Shown in pieces: positions 53,397-63,154 of a stretch of DNA of 64,000 bases. A program made the translations under genes and the position numbers. Position 1 is the stretch's first letter. Every line of letters begins with the position of its first letter. Source of the DNA: Chitinibacter bivalviorum (GTDB lineage Bacteria; Pseudomonadota; Gammaproteobacteria; Burkholderiales; Chitinibacteraceae); NCBI RefSeq assembly GCF_013403565.1, contig NZ_CP058627.1, positions 682,001-746,000 of the forward strand, read 5' to 3'. Below the pieces are notes generated by a model. That model was not told the origin of the DNA. It saw only the letters and a list, made by a program, of their open reading frames with translations, and did not search any database.

Positions 53397-55730
53397 ATGA
53401 AATCGTTTGGTGATGGTCGTTTTCAGGTGGAAAAAAAGCTCGGGCAAGGGGCTCAGGGCTTGGTTTATCTGGCGCGTGATACGCATTTAGACCGTGCGGT
53501 GGCGATCAAAGTACTGCACAGTCAGCCCTTGCAAGCGCTGAATGAAGCGCAACTTGTCAGTCGTATCCAGCATCCCAATATTGTGACCTTGTACGACGCA
53601 TTTGCTGATCATGCCCATCCCTGTTTAGTGTTTGAATATGTCGCCGGTGAAACACTGGGCGATTATTTGCGCCGTGAGAAAAAAATGCAGCCCGTGGCGG
53701 CTGTCAAAATGATGATTGCGATTTTGGCCGGCTTGCATGCTGCGCACGAAAAAGGCGTGATTCATCGTGATATGAAGCCGCAAAATATCATTCTGGATGA
53801 TGAAAAACAGCCGCGAATTATGGATTTTGGCGTTGCCAGCCAGCGCGGCCAAAGTTATGAAGGGCTGCAAGGAACGGCAGGATTTATCTCCCCCGAGATG
53901 ATCAACAATCTCCCCGTCGATGCGCAGGCGGATGTGTTTGCTTGTGGCGTGATTTTGTATCAAATGCTCACGGGCAAGCTGGTCGCTGACGGCGAAAGCG
54001 TAATGGCTATTTTGTATCGCACCGCGCATGAGGCGTTTGATCCGCCTTCTAATTTTAACGATCAGATTGATGAGCAACTCGACCATCTGGTGATGGCCGC
54101 TTTGTTCAAAAACCCTGAAGCGCGCTATAGCGATGCAGGGGAAATGCGCGTGGCTTTGCTCGATTGGCTCGATACTGCAGGCGGTGAAAATGGGGCTGAG
54201 TCGAGTGATGCTCGACATAGCACCATCGAGTTTTTGTTACGCCGTCTGCGCCATTCCGCCGATTTTCCCGCTTTGTCACAAACCATCGCAGCGATTAATC
54301 GGGTGGATGAATCCAATGCAGAAAAAGTCCAAAGCCTATCAGGCGTGATTTTGCAGGATTTTTCGCTCACGAATAAATTACTTAAAATTGTGAATTCGGC
54401 GAGTTTCGGGCAATTTGGCGGCTCGATCAGTACGGTATCGCGTGCGATTGTGATTTTGGGTTTTGATCGAATCCGCAGTTTGGCGGTCACGATTTTGCTA
54501 TTTGAGCATATGCAAAATAAAGGCCATGCTGCTCGGCTGCGTGATGTGGTGCTTGAGATTTTTTTCGGCGGCGTTTTGTGCCGCAAGCTGGCGGAAAAAA
54601 GTGGCTGGCGTGATGTCGAGGAAGCATTAATTTGCGGCATGTTCCAGCATCTAGGCCGATTGCTGACTCATTTTTACTTTAATGAAGAAAGCCTAGAGAT
54701 CATAAAGCGCAAAACTCAAACGGGTGAGCGCGAATCAATTGCGGCTGAGGCCATTTTAGGTGTGAGCTATGCCGAATTAGGCGTGGCCATTGCCAAAGAA
54801 TGGAATTTCCCTGATCGCATCGTCATTAGTATGCGCCCTTTACCTGAAACCAAGGTTAAAGAGCCCGCCAATCAAAGCGAGAGACTCCGAGTTTTTGCCA
54901 ATTTGGCTTCTGATTTATTGCCGGTGATTGCGATGAAGGCACAGGAAAGTGTGCCGCATATGCAAAAACTAATGCAGCACTATATTTCAGTGGTGCCATG
55001 GTCCGAGCGTGAATTTCGCGAGATACTGCAAGAAGCAGCCAAGCAATATTTGGCCTATCTATCTGTGTTGCAAATCGAATTGGGCAGCGCAACTTTTGCA
55101 AATCAACTTCGTGCGCTTGCAGGACTTAAGCCAGAGCTGGGTGCGGGAGGGCAAGACACGTCGTCGCTGGTCGCCGAGTCGGGATTAACTGTCCCTCCAA
55201 CCATTACCAATCCTGCTGCAATGCTCTCGGCGGGAATTCAAGACATTACCAATACCTTGGTTGGTGATTTTAATCTCAATGATGTATTGCGGATGATTTT
55301 GGAAACGATGTTCCGCAGCGTGGGTTTTGATCGCGTGCTGTTTTGTACTCGGGATGTCAAAAAAGGCACTATGGTTGCGCGATTTGGTTTTGGCAAAGAG
55401 GTGGATGCGATTTTGCCAAAATTCAGTTTTCCAGTTAGCCCCTTAGCAGATGTGTTCCAACTCGTGTTGGCGAGAAACGCCGATGTGTTTATTGAGGATG
55501 TCGACGCAGAAAGTATTGCACAGCGTATCCCTGATTGGTATCGCACACTCTCGCAAGCTAAAACGCTAGTCGTTTTTCCGGTGGTAGTCGATAAAAAACC
55601 CATCGGTTTATTTTATGCCGATCGCTTTGCTGCACATTCTTTGCATCTGCCGCATGAGCAGCTCAATCTGCTAAAAACCCTGCGTAATCAAGCGATTCTG
55701 GCGATCCGACAAAAACAAATGGGGGGCTGA
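53397..55730 (+). CDS. Ser/Thr protein kinase - HDOD - GAF fusion
   Basis: 777 residues. Kinase domain 8-258: G-loop GQGAQGLVY, V-A-I-K, H-R-D-M-K-P-Q-N, D-F-G, all catalytic residues intact. HDOD domain about 275-480 (LTNKLLKIVNSASFGQFGG and a degenerate HD core). GAF domain about 605-770. No membrane helix. A soluble Hanks-type kinase fused to an HDOD signalling module; the GAF may sense a small ligand. No phosphatase partner is nearby. Confidence 0.87.
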   Translation: MKSFGDGRFQVEKKLGQGAQGLVYLARDTHLDRAVAIKVLHSQPLQALNEAQLVSRIQHPNIVTLYDAFADHAHPCLVFEYVAGETLGDYLRREKKMQPVAAVKMMIAILAGLHAAHEKGVIHRDMKPQNIILDDEKQPRIMDFGVASQRGQSYEGLQGTAGFISPEMINNLPVDAQADVFACGVILYQMLTGKLVADGESVMAILYRTAHEAFDPPSNFNDQIDEQLDHLVMAALFKNPEARYSDAGEMRVALLDWLDTAGGENGAESSDARHSTIEFLLRRLRHSADFPALSQTIAAINRVDESNAEKVQSLSGVILQDFSLTNKLLKIVNSASFGQFGGSISTVSRAIVILGFDRIRSLAVTILLFEHMQNKGHAARLRDVVLEIFFGGVLCRKLAEKSGWRDVEEALICGMFQHLGRLLTHFYFNEESLEIIKRKTQTGERESIAAEAILGVSYAELGVAIAKEWNFPDRIVISMRPLPETKVKEPANQSERLRVFANLASDLLPVIAMKAQESVPHMQKLMQHYISVVPWSEREFREILQEAAKQYLAYLSVLQIELGSATFANQLRALAGLKPELGAGGQDTSSLVAESGLTVPPTITNPAAMLSAGIQDITNTLVGDFNLNDVLRMILETMFRSVGFDRVLFCTRDVKKGTMVARFGFGKEVDAILPKFSFPVSPLADVFQLVLARNADVFIEDVDAESIAQRIPDWYRTLSQAKTLVVFPVVVDKKPIGLFYADRFAAHSLHLPHEQLNLLKTLRNQAILAIRQKQMGG

Positions 55731-55838
55731 GTGAGGCAACTCATAATTTATTGTGCGGCGCACAAATAGTGCTTGACATGGCGATAGATCAGGATAAAAA
55801 TGGCGTTATTGCAGCGCACAATTTAACGGAGAAACGCC

Positions 55839-56390
55839 ATGTTTAACGCACAAAAACAATTTGCAGAACTGAGCCAAGCTAATCTTGAGAAATCTTTGCG
55901 TCTGACGAATATCGCTTTAGCGGGTGCTGAGCGTTTGTTCCAGTTGCAAGTGGGCATCGCCCGCGATTTGTTGGCTGAAAATGCAGAAACTGCTAAATCT
56001 CTTGCTCAAGTTAAGAACGTGCAAGAATTGGTTGATCTGCAAAAAACACTGACTCAACCTAGTGTTGAGAAAAATATCGCAGTTGCCCGTACTATTTACG
56101 AAGCAGCAAGCAGCACTCAAGCTGAATTGAACAAACTGATCGAAGAGCAAGTTTTGGAATTCAACAAAAACTTGGTGTCTTCTTTGGAACAAGCCGCTCA
56201 ACAAGCTCCTGCTTCTGGCGCAGCGGTAAATATGTTCAAAAATGCGGTTGAAAGCGCTAATACTGCATTTGAAACAGTGCAAAAAACTAGCCAACGCATT
56301 GCCAATGATCTGACGCAAGCGACTGTTGCTGCGGTTGAATCTGGCGTAAAAACGGTTGAAACTGTAACGCGTGCTTCAAAATCAGCCTAA
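55839..56390 (+). CDS. Phasin family protein (PHA granule-associated)
   Basis: 183 residues, amphipathic helical: QKQFAELSQANLEKSLRLTN, then long heptad-like stretches and an Ala/Thr-rich C-terminus, as in Phasin_2 (PhaP/GA24). Phasins coat polyhydroxyalkanoate granules, so the organism probably stores PHA; no pha genes lie in this window. Followed by a terminator. Confidence 0.88.
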   Translation: MFNAQKQFAELSQANLEKSLRLTNIALAGAERLFQLQVGIARDLLAENAETAKSLAQVKNVQELVDLQKTLTQPSVEKNIAVARTIYEAASSTQAELNKLIEEQVLEFNKNLVSSLEQAAQQAPASGAAVNMFKNAVESANTAFETVQKTSQRIANDLTQATVAAVESGVKTVETVTRASKSA

Positions 56391-56408
56391 GTTGATCATT
56401 GCTAGATC

Positions 56409-56438
56409 AAAGCCACCTTCATTGAAGGTGGCTTTTTT
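56409..56438 (+). terminator. Terminator of the phasin gene
   Basis: AAAGCCACCTTC-att-GAAGGTGGCTTT with a T-run. Confidence 0.84.
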
Positions 56439-56558
56439 ATTTCCTACGTTGTGACTCTCCCGAGATAGCTTGCGTATGATTTTGCGACTTTGAACCTTGA
56501 ACGTCGCGACCGTATCAGGCGTATAATCTCAAAGATTGATGACCAGTGAGGCCAAACC

Positions 56559-56729
56559 ATGAATGCAAAAATCAAACGTCTAAGCAAACGCCAACAAAAA
56601 CGCTACCTGCTGCGTGAGGCAGAAAAAGTGCTGCAAAATTTGCTCATCACGAATAAAGCCTTGCCAACTGGTGATCAGCTCGAAGCTGCTGTTTCTGTGC
56701 GCTACAACGAAATCTTGATCAAATCCTGA
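56559..56729 (+). CDS. Small basic hypothetical protein (56 residues)
   Basis: MNAKIKRLSKRQQKRYLLRE followed by an amphipathic helix (AEKVLQNLLITNKALPTGDQ) and VRYNEILIKS; unrecognised. GAGG lies seven bases before the ATG, TATAAT about 38 bp upstream, and a terminator follows, so it looks like a complete single-gene unit. Confidence 0.6.
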   Translation: MNAKIKRLSKRQQKRYLLREAEKVLQNLLITNKALPTGDQLEAAVSVRYNEILIKS

Positions 56730-56744
56730 TCAGAATAGTCGCAT

Positions 56745-56785
56745 GTGAAAGCCCTGCTTCCCTTCTGGGAGCTGGGCTTTTTCAC
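56745..56785 (+). terminator. Terminator of the 56-residue gene
   Basis: AAAGCCC and GCTTCCC pair with GGGAGC and GGGCTTT (bulged T) around a short loop, then T-rich. Confidence 0.75.
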
Positions 56786-56862
56786 ATTTTATGCTGGAAA
56801 AATCCAGCGAAATCGACGCGGCCCATACTTCAATGGGTGATTTACCAACTGGAGAATACTAG

Positions 56863-57717
56863 ATGTCTTTGATGCCGAGCTGGCTGGTCGATATTTTCCC
56901 ATCGGCGGTTGATAAACCCACGCAGCACGATGTGCTCGCGTCCTTGCTGTTCATCGTGTTTCTGATTGTGACCCGCATGTTGGTAAAGCGTGCGGTCATT
57001 CAGCGTACGGATCTCAGCCTGGAGGTCAAGCGTCGCTGGTTGGTCACTCTGCGCAATATATGGTTTGTATTATTCGTTAGCGGCTTGATGATGATTTGGG
57101 GTCGCGAGCTGCAAACCTTGGCTGTGTCGATGGTCGCAATTGCGGCTGCTATTGTCTTGGCAACCAAAGAAATGATTTTGTGCATGATGGGCTCAATCTA
57201 TCGCACTAGTACCCATGCGTTTAGCGTTGGAGATCGCATTGAGTTTAACAAGCTCAAAGGGCAGGTAATTGATACCAATGTCTTGTCGTTTACCTTAACC
57301 GAGTCAAGCTATGCCAGCGCTCAGCAAGGCACGGTAGGGCGGGTTGTCACGATCCCAAATAGTCTTTTGCTGGGAAATCCGGTTTTTAATGAAACGCGAC
57401 TTGGCCAATTTGTAATGCACACGGTGCATTTGCATGTACCGCGTGATGCAGATTGGCAGCGGGTTGAAGAAATCCTCTTGCAAGCAGGTAATGAAGCCAT
57501 TGCCGGATATGCGGATGAATTATCGGTCCATGTTTTGGAGCAAGCCCAGCAGCAGGTACTCAATAGCATCAATGTTGAGCCGCGGGTGCGGATTGATTTG
57601 GAAGACATCGACGCGATCGCCTTCCAATTGCAATTGCCCGTACCACTCGGGCAACGCGCCAAGGTCGAGCAGTCGATTTTGCGTCACTATCTGCGAATCT
57701 GCCCTCAATCGCTTTAG
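56863..57717 (+). CDS. MscS-family mechanosensitive channel
   Basis: 284 residues: three N-terminal transmembrane helices (about 25-42, 60-80, 85-110), the third being the Ala/Gly-rich pore helix (VSMVAIAAAIVLATKEM), then the MscS beta domain (F-S-V-G-D-R-I-E-F and V-T-I-P-N-S-L-L-L) and a cytoplasmic cage. It would release solutes on osmotic downshock. Convergent with metR 15 nt away. Confidence 0.88.
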   Translation: MSLMPSWLVDIFPSAVDKPTQHDVLASLLFIVFLIVTRMLVKRAVIQRTDLSLEVKRRWLVTLRNIWFVLFVSGLMMIWGRELQTLAVSMVAIAAAIVLATKEMILCMMGSIYRTSTHAFSVGDRIEFNKLKGQVIDTNVLSFTLTESSYASAQQGTVGRVVTIPNSLLLGNPVFNETRLGQFVMHTVHLHVPRDADWQRVEEILLQAGNEAIAGYADELSVHVLEQAQQQVLNSINVEPRVRIDLEDIDAIAFQLQLPVPLGQRAKVEQSILRHYLRICPQSL

Positions 57718-57731
57718 GGGAGCAAAACGGC

Positions 57732-58652
57732 TTAAAGCAGCACAACATCGGTCAGTGTCTGTACGCTGACCGTACGCATCGTTTCGACAAAATCGCTCAA
57801 ATATGCCGCCTGATTGCGTTCGCTATGCATCGCCGCATGCAATTCGCTTTTAAGTCCATGAGCGGTGATGGGCTTGGCCAATACATAGCCCCGATCTAAA
57901 TAGCCTTGCACACTCCAGCGCGGCAGCGCGGCAATGCCACGGCGGCTGGCCACGAGTTGCAACATCGCGACTGTCAGCTCAGTAGGGCGGCGTTTCGGGT
58001 TAATGCCGGCTGGTTTAAGCACTTTGCGCAGTAAATCCAGCATTTCATCGGGTACTGGATACGTAATCAGCGTGTCGGTCGCGAAATCTGCGGCTTCCAA
58101 ATAGGGCTTATCGGCCAGTGCATGATCAGTCGCGATCAGCGCCACCATGTCGTAGCTAAATAGCGGCAAATGCGTTAACTCAGGCTGATTTTCTACTTCG
58201 GACACGATCGCAATATCGGCGCGATCTTCGTACAGCAGTTGCACCGGGTCGGCGTGAAAGCCCGACACAATATCCAGCTCAACCTCAGGCCAGTGGGTGC
58301 GAAATTGATCCATTGCTGGCATCAGCCAGTCAAAACACGTATGGCATTCCACTGCGATACGCAATTGCCCTGCTTGCCCTTCGCGCAATCGCGCAATATC
58401 GCGCTCGGTCGCTGCAATCGCGGGTAAAACATCCGCTGCCAGCGCTGCCAGTTTTTCGCCTGCGGCAGTGAGTTTAAGTGGGTTGGATTTGCGCGCAAAC
58501 AGCGGCAAACCATAATGATCTTCCAGTAATCGCACCTGATGCGATAACGCTGATTGCGTCAGATGCAGTCGTTCAGCCGCGCGCGTCAGGCTACCAGCCT
58601 CGGCAATGGCGGTGATGGTTTTTAAATGGCGCAGTTCGAGTAGAGATTGCAT
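57732..58652 (-). CDS. metR: Methionine biosynthesis regulator MetR (LysR family)
   Basis: 306 residues: winged helix (AAERLHLTQSALSHQVRLLE) and effector domain with I-A-V-E-C-H-T-C-F-D-W-L, the MetR hallmark for homocysteine sensing. It activates metE when homocysteine builds up, and lies divergent from metE. ATG at 58652 follows GGAAAAG; upstream in-frame starts (58664, TTG 58670) overlap that site. Confidence 0.92.
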   Translation of the reverse strand: MQSLLELRHLKTITAIAEAGSLTRAAERLHLTQSALSHQVRLLEDHYGLPLFARKSNPLKLTAAGEKLAALAADVLPAIAATERDIARLREGQAGQLRIAVECHTCFDWLMPAMDQFRTHWPEVELDIVSGFHADPVQLLYEDRADIAIVSEVENQPELTHLPLFSYDMVALIATDHALADKPYLEAADFATDTLITYPVPDEMLDLLRKVLKPAGINPKRRPTELTVAMLQLVASRRGIAALPRWSVQGYLDRGYVLAKPITAHGLKSELHAAMHSERNQAAYLSDFVETMRTVSVQTLTDVVLL

Positions 58653-58775
58653 GTGCTTTTCCATGTGCAATCGTATGATTAATAATTTTCATGACGATTG
58701 CAAAAATAATGAGCTGTAATCATAACGTGTGGCGGCGTAGTATGCAAATCACTTTCATGGATAAGGATCTTAGTG

Positions 58776-61157
58776 ATGAACGCTGTTAATGAAGTTAGTG
58801 TTAAAGCCCACGTTTTAGGTTTTCCCCGCATCGGTGCGCAGCGCGAATTGAAGTTTGCACTCGAAAAATTCTGGCGCGGAGAAATCGGCGAAGGAGAGTT
58901 GGCGCAGGTGGGTCAAACGCTGCGTCGCCGCCATTGGCAATGGCAGGCCGAGGCTGGGCTGGATTTTGTGACGGTCGGTGATTTTGCTTGGTATGACCAG
59001 ATTTTGAATGCAGCCGCTTTACTGGGGGCGCTGCCAGCACGGTTTGGTTTTGACGCTAAACGGCTCAGCTTGCCACAGTATTTTGAATTGGCGCGTGGCA
59101 ATACCGAGCAATTTGCGATGGAAATGACCAAGTATTTCGACACCAATTACCACTATCTGGTGCCCGAAATCAGCAGCCAAACCACATTTGATGGCGGGGT
59201 GGAATGGTTCTTCCATGAAATCGAGGATGCGATCACCCAAGGCCACGCAGTGAAAGCGGTATTACCAGGGCCATTAACATTTCTGTGGTTGTCGAAATCT
59301 AAGCAAGATGGGTATAGCAGGCTAGATCTTTTACCATCTATTGTTGCAGCATATACCCGTGTGTTAGACAAGCTATCCGCATTGGGGGTTGGCTACGTAC
59401 AGCTCGACGAGCCGATTCTGGCGCTGACGCTGCCAGCGGAATGGGTTAATGCCTTTGAGCCCACTTACCGTACCTTGGCTGATCAGGGTGTAAAAATCTT
59501 GCTGGCGACCTACTTCGACTCGGTGGCCGAGCACGCGCAACTTTTGGCTGATTTACCCATTGCGGCCTTGCATCTCGACGGTGTTCGCGCGCCGGAGCAA
59601 CTCGATATTTTCGCCGCCATTTGGCCAGCCAATAAAACACTCTCGCTGGGCGTGATTGATGGGCGCAATATTTGGGCCGCTGATTTAACTAAAGTATTGG
59701 GTAGCTTGAAACCGTGGCATGCCAAATTGGGCGCGCAGTTGTGGATAGCGCCAAGCTGCTCTTTACTTCATACGCCAGTCGATCTGGAACAAGAGACGAA
59801 GGAAGAACAACTCGATGTCGAGCTGAAATCTTGGCTGGCGTTTGCCAAACAAAAACTGGCGGAATTGAATATTCTCAAGCAAGCACTCAACGGCAAAGAT
59901 GTGCAAGCTGAGCTGGACAAAAACCAAGACGCGCACCATGCGCGCCGTACCTCAAAACGGATTCATAACTCAGCAGTAGCCGCTCGCTTGGCTGCTTTAG
60001 CACCCACAGCCGATCAACGTTGGGCTGATTTTGCTACGCGCCAAGCAGCGCAACGGGCGCGTTTCAATTTGCCGATCTTGCCGACCACGACGATAGGCTC
60101 TTTCCCGCAAACCAAGGAAATTCGCGCAGCGCGAGCTGCATTTAAAAAAGGTGAAATCACTGCCGAGCAGTATGAAACAGCAATGAAGGCGGAAATTGCT
60201 TTGGTCGTGCAAAAGCAAGAAGACTTGGGCATAGACGTGCCGGTGCATGGTGAGGCCGAACGCAACGATATGGTCGAATATTTTGGCGAGCAATTGGCGG
60301 GTTTTGCCTTTACCCAATTTGGTTGGGTGCAAAGCTATGGTAGCCGCTGCGTGAAACCGCCTGTGTTATTTGGCGATGTTTCGCGGCCGAATCCGATGAC
60401 GGTGGCGTGGTCAAGTTATGCGCAAAGCCTGACGCAAAAGCCGATGAAGGGCATGCTGACCGGGCCGGTGACGATATTGCAATGGTCATTTGTGCGCGAC
60501 GATCAGCCACGTTCGCTCACTTGCGAGCAAATTGCGCTGGCAATTCGGGATGAGGTGGTCGATTTGGAAGAAGCAGGCATCGGCATTATTCAGATCGACG
60601 AGCCCGCTTTTCGTGAAGGTTTGCCGCTCAAACAACGTGACTGGGCACAATATTTGGCGTGGGCGGGTCGAGCGTTTCGCCTCTCTGCTTCAGGTGTGGC
60701 CAATGGCACGCAGATTCACACGCATATGTGCTATTCGGAATTTAACGACATTCTGCCCGCGATCGCGGCGATGGATGCGGACGTGATCACAATCGAGACC
60801 AGTCGCTCGGATATGGATTTGCTTGAGGCCTTCGCTGGTAAAAATGGCAGTGCCTTTATCTATCCAAATGAAATTGGCCCTGGTGTGTATGACATTCACA
60901 GCCCGCGTGTGCCACAGGTTAATGAAATGCTACGGCTGATCGCCAAAGCACTGGAAGTCGTTCCCGCTGAGCGATTGTGGATTAACCCTGATTGCGGATT
61001 GAAAACGCGTGGCTGGCCAGAAACTGAGGCCGCTTTGGCCAATATGCTGAAAGCGACCAAAGAAGCGCGCGCAGCGATCGATGAAGGGCGCCAATTGGTG
61101 GTCGATGCGGCTAAAACGGGCAATACCAGCCAACATTCTGGATGTGCTTGCCATTAA
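58776..61157 (+). CDS. metE: Cobalamin-independent methionine synthase
   Basis: 793 residues, two related TIM barrels. C-terminal zinc/homocysteine site: [15 protein letters not shown] and N-P-D-C-G-L-K-T-R; folate region I-Q-I-D-E-P-A. Transfers the methyl group of 5-methyl-THF triglutamate to homocysteine. ATG at 58776 with AAGGA eight bases before. Controlled by the divergent metR. Repeat R11 lies in the N-terminal barrel coding region. Confidence 0.95.
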   Translation: MNAVNEVSVKAHVLGFPRIGAQRELKFALEKFWRGEIGEGELAQVGQTLRRRHWQWQAEAGLDFVTVGDFAWYDQILNAAALLGALPARFGFDAKRLSLPQYFELARGNTEQFAMEMTKYFDTNYHYLVPEISSQTTFDGGVEWFFHEIEDAITQGHAVKAVLPGPLTFLWLSKSKQDGYSRLDLLPSIVAAYTRVLDKLSALGVGYVQLDEPILALTLPAEWVNAFEPTYRTLADQGVKILLATYFDSVAEHAQLLADLPIAALHLDGVRAPEQLDIFAAIWPANKTLSLGVIDGRNIWAADLTKVLGSLKPWHAKLGAQLWIAPSCSLLHTPVDLEQETKEEQLDVELKSWLAFAKQKLAELNILKQALNGKDVQAELDKNQDAHHARRTSKRIHNSAVAARLAALAPTADQRWADFATRQAAQRARFNLPILPTTTIGSFPQTKEIRAARAAFKKGEITAEQYETAMKAEIALVVQKQEDLGIDVPVHGEAERNDMVEYFGEQLAGFAFTQFGWVQSYGSRCVKPPVLFGDVSRPNPMTVAWSSYAQSLTQKPMKGMLTGPVTILQWSFVRDDQPRSLTCEQIALAIRDEVVDLEEAGIGIIQIDEPAFREGLPLKQRDWAQYLAWAGRAFRLSASGVANGTQIHTHMCYSEFNDILPAIAAMDADVITIETSRSDMDLLEAFAGKNGSAFIYPNEIGPGVYDIHSPRVPQVNEMLRLIAKALEVVPAERLWINPDCGLKTRGWPETEAALANMLKATKEARAAIDEGRQLVVDAAKTGNTSQHSGCACH
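59310..59358. repeat. 49-bp palindromic repeat, copy R11 (inside metE)
   Basis: GGGTATAGC…GCATATACCC at exact family spacing, with inner TAGAT/ATCTA pairing; last 10 bp equal those of R1. It encodes [16 protein letters not shown] using AGG and CTA codons that look rare for this genome, yet the protein is not longer than usual MetE there. Confidence 0.5.
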
Positions 61158-61217
61158 TATATTGCTGCACGGCGGGGCTTAGCTATAATTCGGCTTAGTA
61201 TATTTAGGCCACCCATT

Positions 61218-61721
61218 ATGCAAGCACCTGCCAATCCCAGTAATGAAGCATTACGCATTGAAACTCTGCGCCAGTTTTTGATTTTAGATACGCCCCCCGA
61301 AGAGCGATTCGATAATCTGACACGCGCAGCAGCGAGCTTTTTCCGGGTGCAAATTGCGGTAGTCAGCTTGGTGGATGTCAATCGCCAATGGTTTAAATCG
61401 ACTTGCGGACTAGATGCGAAGGAAACGCCCCGTGATATCTCATTTTGCGGTCATGCTATTTTGCAAGATGATGTGATGCTCGTTCACGATGCATTACTTG
61501 ACCCACGCTTTGCGGATAATCCACTCGTCACTGGCGAGCCAAAAATTCGCTTTTACGCTGGTGCTCCACTCAAAGCGAGTAATGGAGTTAATGTTGGGAC
61601 TTTGTGCTTGATCGATCGAGAGCCCAAAATGCTAACGCCGACAGAAATTGAAATGTTGCAAGACATGGCCCGAGTGGTTGTTGGCGAAATTGAAAAAACG
61701 CCTGCGCTGCTAGCTAAGTAA
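61218..61721 (+). CDS. Stand-alone GAF domain protein
   Basis: 167 residues, one GAF domain (about 25-160) with FRVQIAVVSLVDVNRQWFKS, DISFCGHAI and IRFYAGAPLKASNGVNVGTLC. This subtype is usually the sensor of kinases or diguanylate cyclases; here it stands alone with no output domain. Confidence 0.85.
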   Translation: MQAPANPSNEALRIETLRQFLILDTPPEERFDNLTRAAASFFRVQIAVVSLVDVNRQWFKSTCGLDAKETPRDISFCGHAILQDDVMLVHDALLDPRFADNPLVTGEPKIRFYAGAPLKASNGVNVGTLCLIDREPKMLTPTEIEMLQDMARVVVGEIEKTPALLAK

Positions 61722-61750
61722 TTAGCTGATTCAATACCCAAGTAATAAAG

Positions 61751-61793
61751 CGGGGAAATGTGCTGAATTCACAGCGTATTTCCCCGTTTTTTT
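61751..61793 (+). terminator. Terminator of the GAF gene
   Basis: CGGGGAAAT pairs with ATTTCCCCG, an inner GCTG/CAGC extends it, T-run follows. Confidence 0.8.
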
Positions 61794-61865
61794 ATGATTA
61801 TTGACATGCATCAGCGGCTAAAGCTCGGTAAAATTGAGCCCATTCCATTGCATAAGAGCCGCCCG

Positions 61866-62429
61866 ATGTCTGATGAAGTGATCATTAATCAAACCCGACA
61901 TTGGCTGGAGCAAGCCGTTATTGGGCTTAATTTATGCCCGTTTGCCAAGTCGGTGTATGTCAAAAACCAGATTCGCTTTGTGGTATCGCACGCCAAGCAC
62001 CTCGATGGCTTTTTGGATGATCTGGATCGCGAGTTAGATCTGCTGGCACAAAGCAATCCCGATGAAATCGATACGACACTGTTGATTCACCCCTCACTTT
62101 TTCCCGATTTTGAAGTGTTTAACGACTTTTTAACCATCGCGGATGAAGTAGTGGCCGAGCATGAACTCGAAGGCATTTTGCAAATCGCCAGCTTTCACCC
62201 CGATTTTCAGTTTGCCGAAACCGAAATCGCTGACATCAGCAATTACACCAATCGCGCGCCATATCCCACCTTACATTTGTTGCGTGAAGAAAGTATTGCG
62301 CGAGCGGTCGCCGCGTTTCCCAATCCAGAAGCCATATTCGAGCGCAATATCGAAACCTTGGAAAAGCTTGGTTTGGCAGGCTGGCTAGCGCTAGGATTGC
62401 AGCAGTCCAAAGCAGGGGATGCCGCTTGA
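61866..62429 (+). CDS. DUF1415 domain protein
   Basis: 187 residues. W-L-E-Q-A-V-I-G-L-N-L-C-P-F-A-K and G-I-L-Q-I-A-S-F-H-P-D-F-Q-F are the DUF1415 signature. Function unknown; the invariant Cys and His suggest a metal or active site. ATG at 61866 is the family start. Its stop overlaps the nlpD start by 4 nt. Confidence 0.88.
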   Translation: MSDEVIINQTRHWLEQAVIGLNLCPFAKSVYVKNQIRFVVSHAKHLDGFLDDLDRELDLLAQSNPDEIDTTLLIHPSLFPDFEVFNDFLTIADEVVAEHELEGILQIASFHPDFQFAETEIADISNYTNRAPYPTLHLLREESIARAVAAFPNPEAIFERNIETLEKLGLAGWLALGLQQSKAGDAA

Positions 62430-63121
62430 TCGCCAAGCTTGTCCAGCGGTTGAAATTGCTATGGGCGATTTTTTTCCTGTCACTCTTGGCAGCCTGTAGT
62501 AGTACGCCGACTGGCAATGCCGATGGCGCGCCAGCTGGTTTTTATCGGGTGAAAGCAGGCGACACCCTGTATCGCATTGCCAAAAACAACAACCAAAGCG
62601 TTGAAAATATCAAAGCGTGGAATAAATTAAGCAGCAACGATATTGAGGTGGGCCAGCTATTGCGGGTGAGTGCCTCGTCTGCAAGCGTACCTGCTAAACC
62701 CAGCTCGCCAGCAGCGAAGCCCGCCACGCCCAAGCCGACTGCTGCGCCTCGGGCCAGTATTAATCTAATCTGGCCTAATGCTGGCAATATCGTGCAAAAG
62801 TACGCGCCGCCGCGTAATAAAGGCATTGATATTGCGGGTAATGAAGGCGATACGATTGTTGCCGCCGCCGATGGCAAGGTGGTATACGCCGGGGATGGCA
62901 TCCGAGCCTATGGCAATTTGCTGATTATTCGCCACAATGACGATTACTTAACGACCTATGCGCATAATCAAACCTTGCTCGTCACCGAAGGGGCGCAGGT
63001 CAAGCAAGGTCAGCCGGTGGCGAAAATGGGCAAAACGGGTACTGATAGTGTGAAGCTGCATTTTGAAGTGCGTTATAAAGGCCAACCGATTGACCCGATC
63101 GGCCCCTTGCCAGATCGTTAA
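62426..63121 (+). CDS. nlpD: Murein hydrolase activator NlpD (LysM-M23 lipoprotein)
   Basis: 231 residues: lipoprotein signal with lipobox L-A-A-C (Cys24), LysM domain (about 40-85; YRVKAGDTLYRIAK), Pro/Ala linker and LytM/M23 domain (about 115-228). The first zinc ligand is Asn (N-K-G-I-D-I-A-G instead of H-x-G-x-D), the degenerate site of E. coli NlpD, so it should activate an AmiC-type amidase rather than cut peptidoglycan. TTG start with AGGGG seven bases upstream, overlapping DUF1415. rpoS, its usual neighbour, is not here. Confidence 0.9.
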   Translation: MIAKLVQRLKLLWAIFFLSLLAACSSTPTGNADGAPAGFYRVKAGDTLYRIAKNNNQSVENIKAWNKLSSNDIEVGQLLRVSASSASVPAKPSSPAAKPATPKPTAAPRASINLIWPNAGNIVQKYAPPRNKGIDIAGNEGDTIVAAADGKVVYAGDGIRAYGNLLIIRHNDDYLTTYAHNQTLLVTEGAQVKQGQPVAKMGKTGTDSVKLHFEVRYKGQPIDPIGPLPDR

Positions 63122-63154
63122 TGCCGTAGGATTCATGCCTAAAGAGGATGCACA

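Noticed and set aside
58653..58775. A clear MetR box (TGAA-N5-TTCA) between metR and metE
   Set aside because: Only loose matches such as TGAAAATTATTAATCA; not good enough to annotate.
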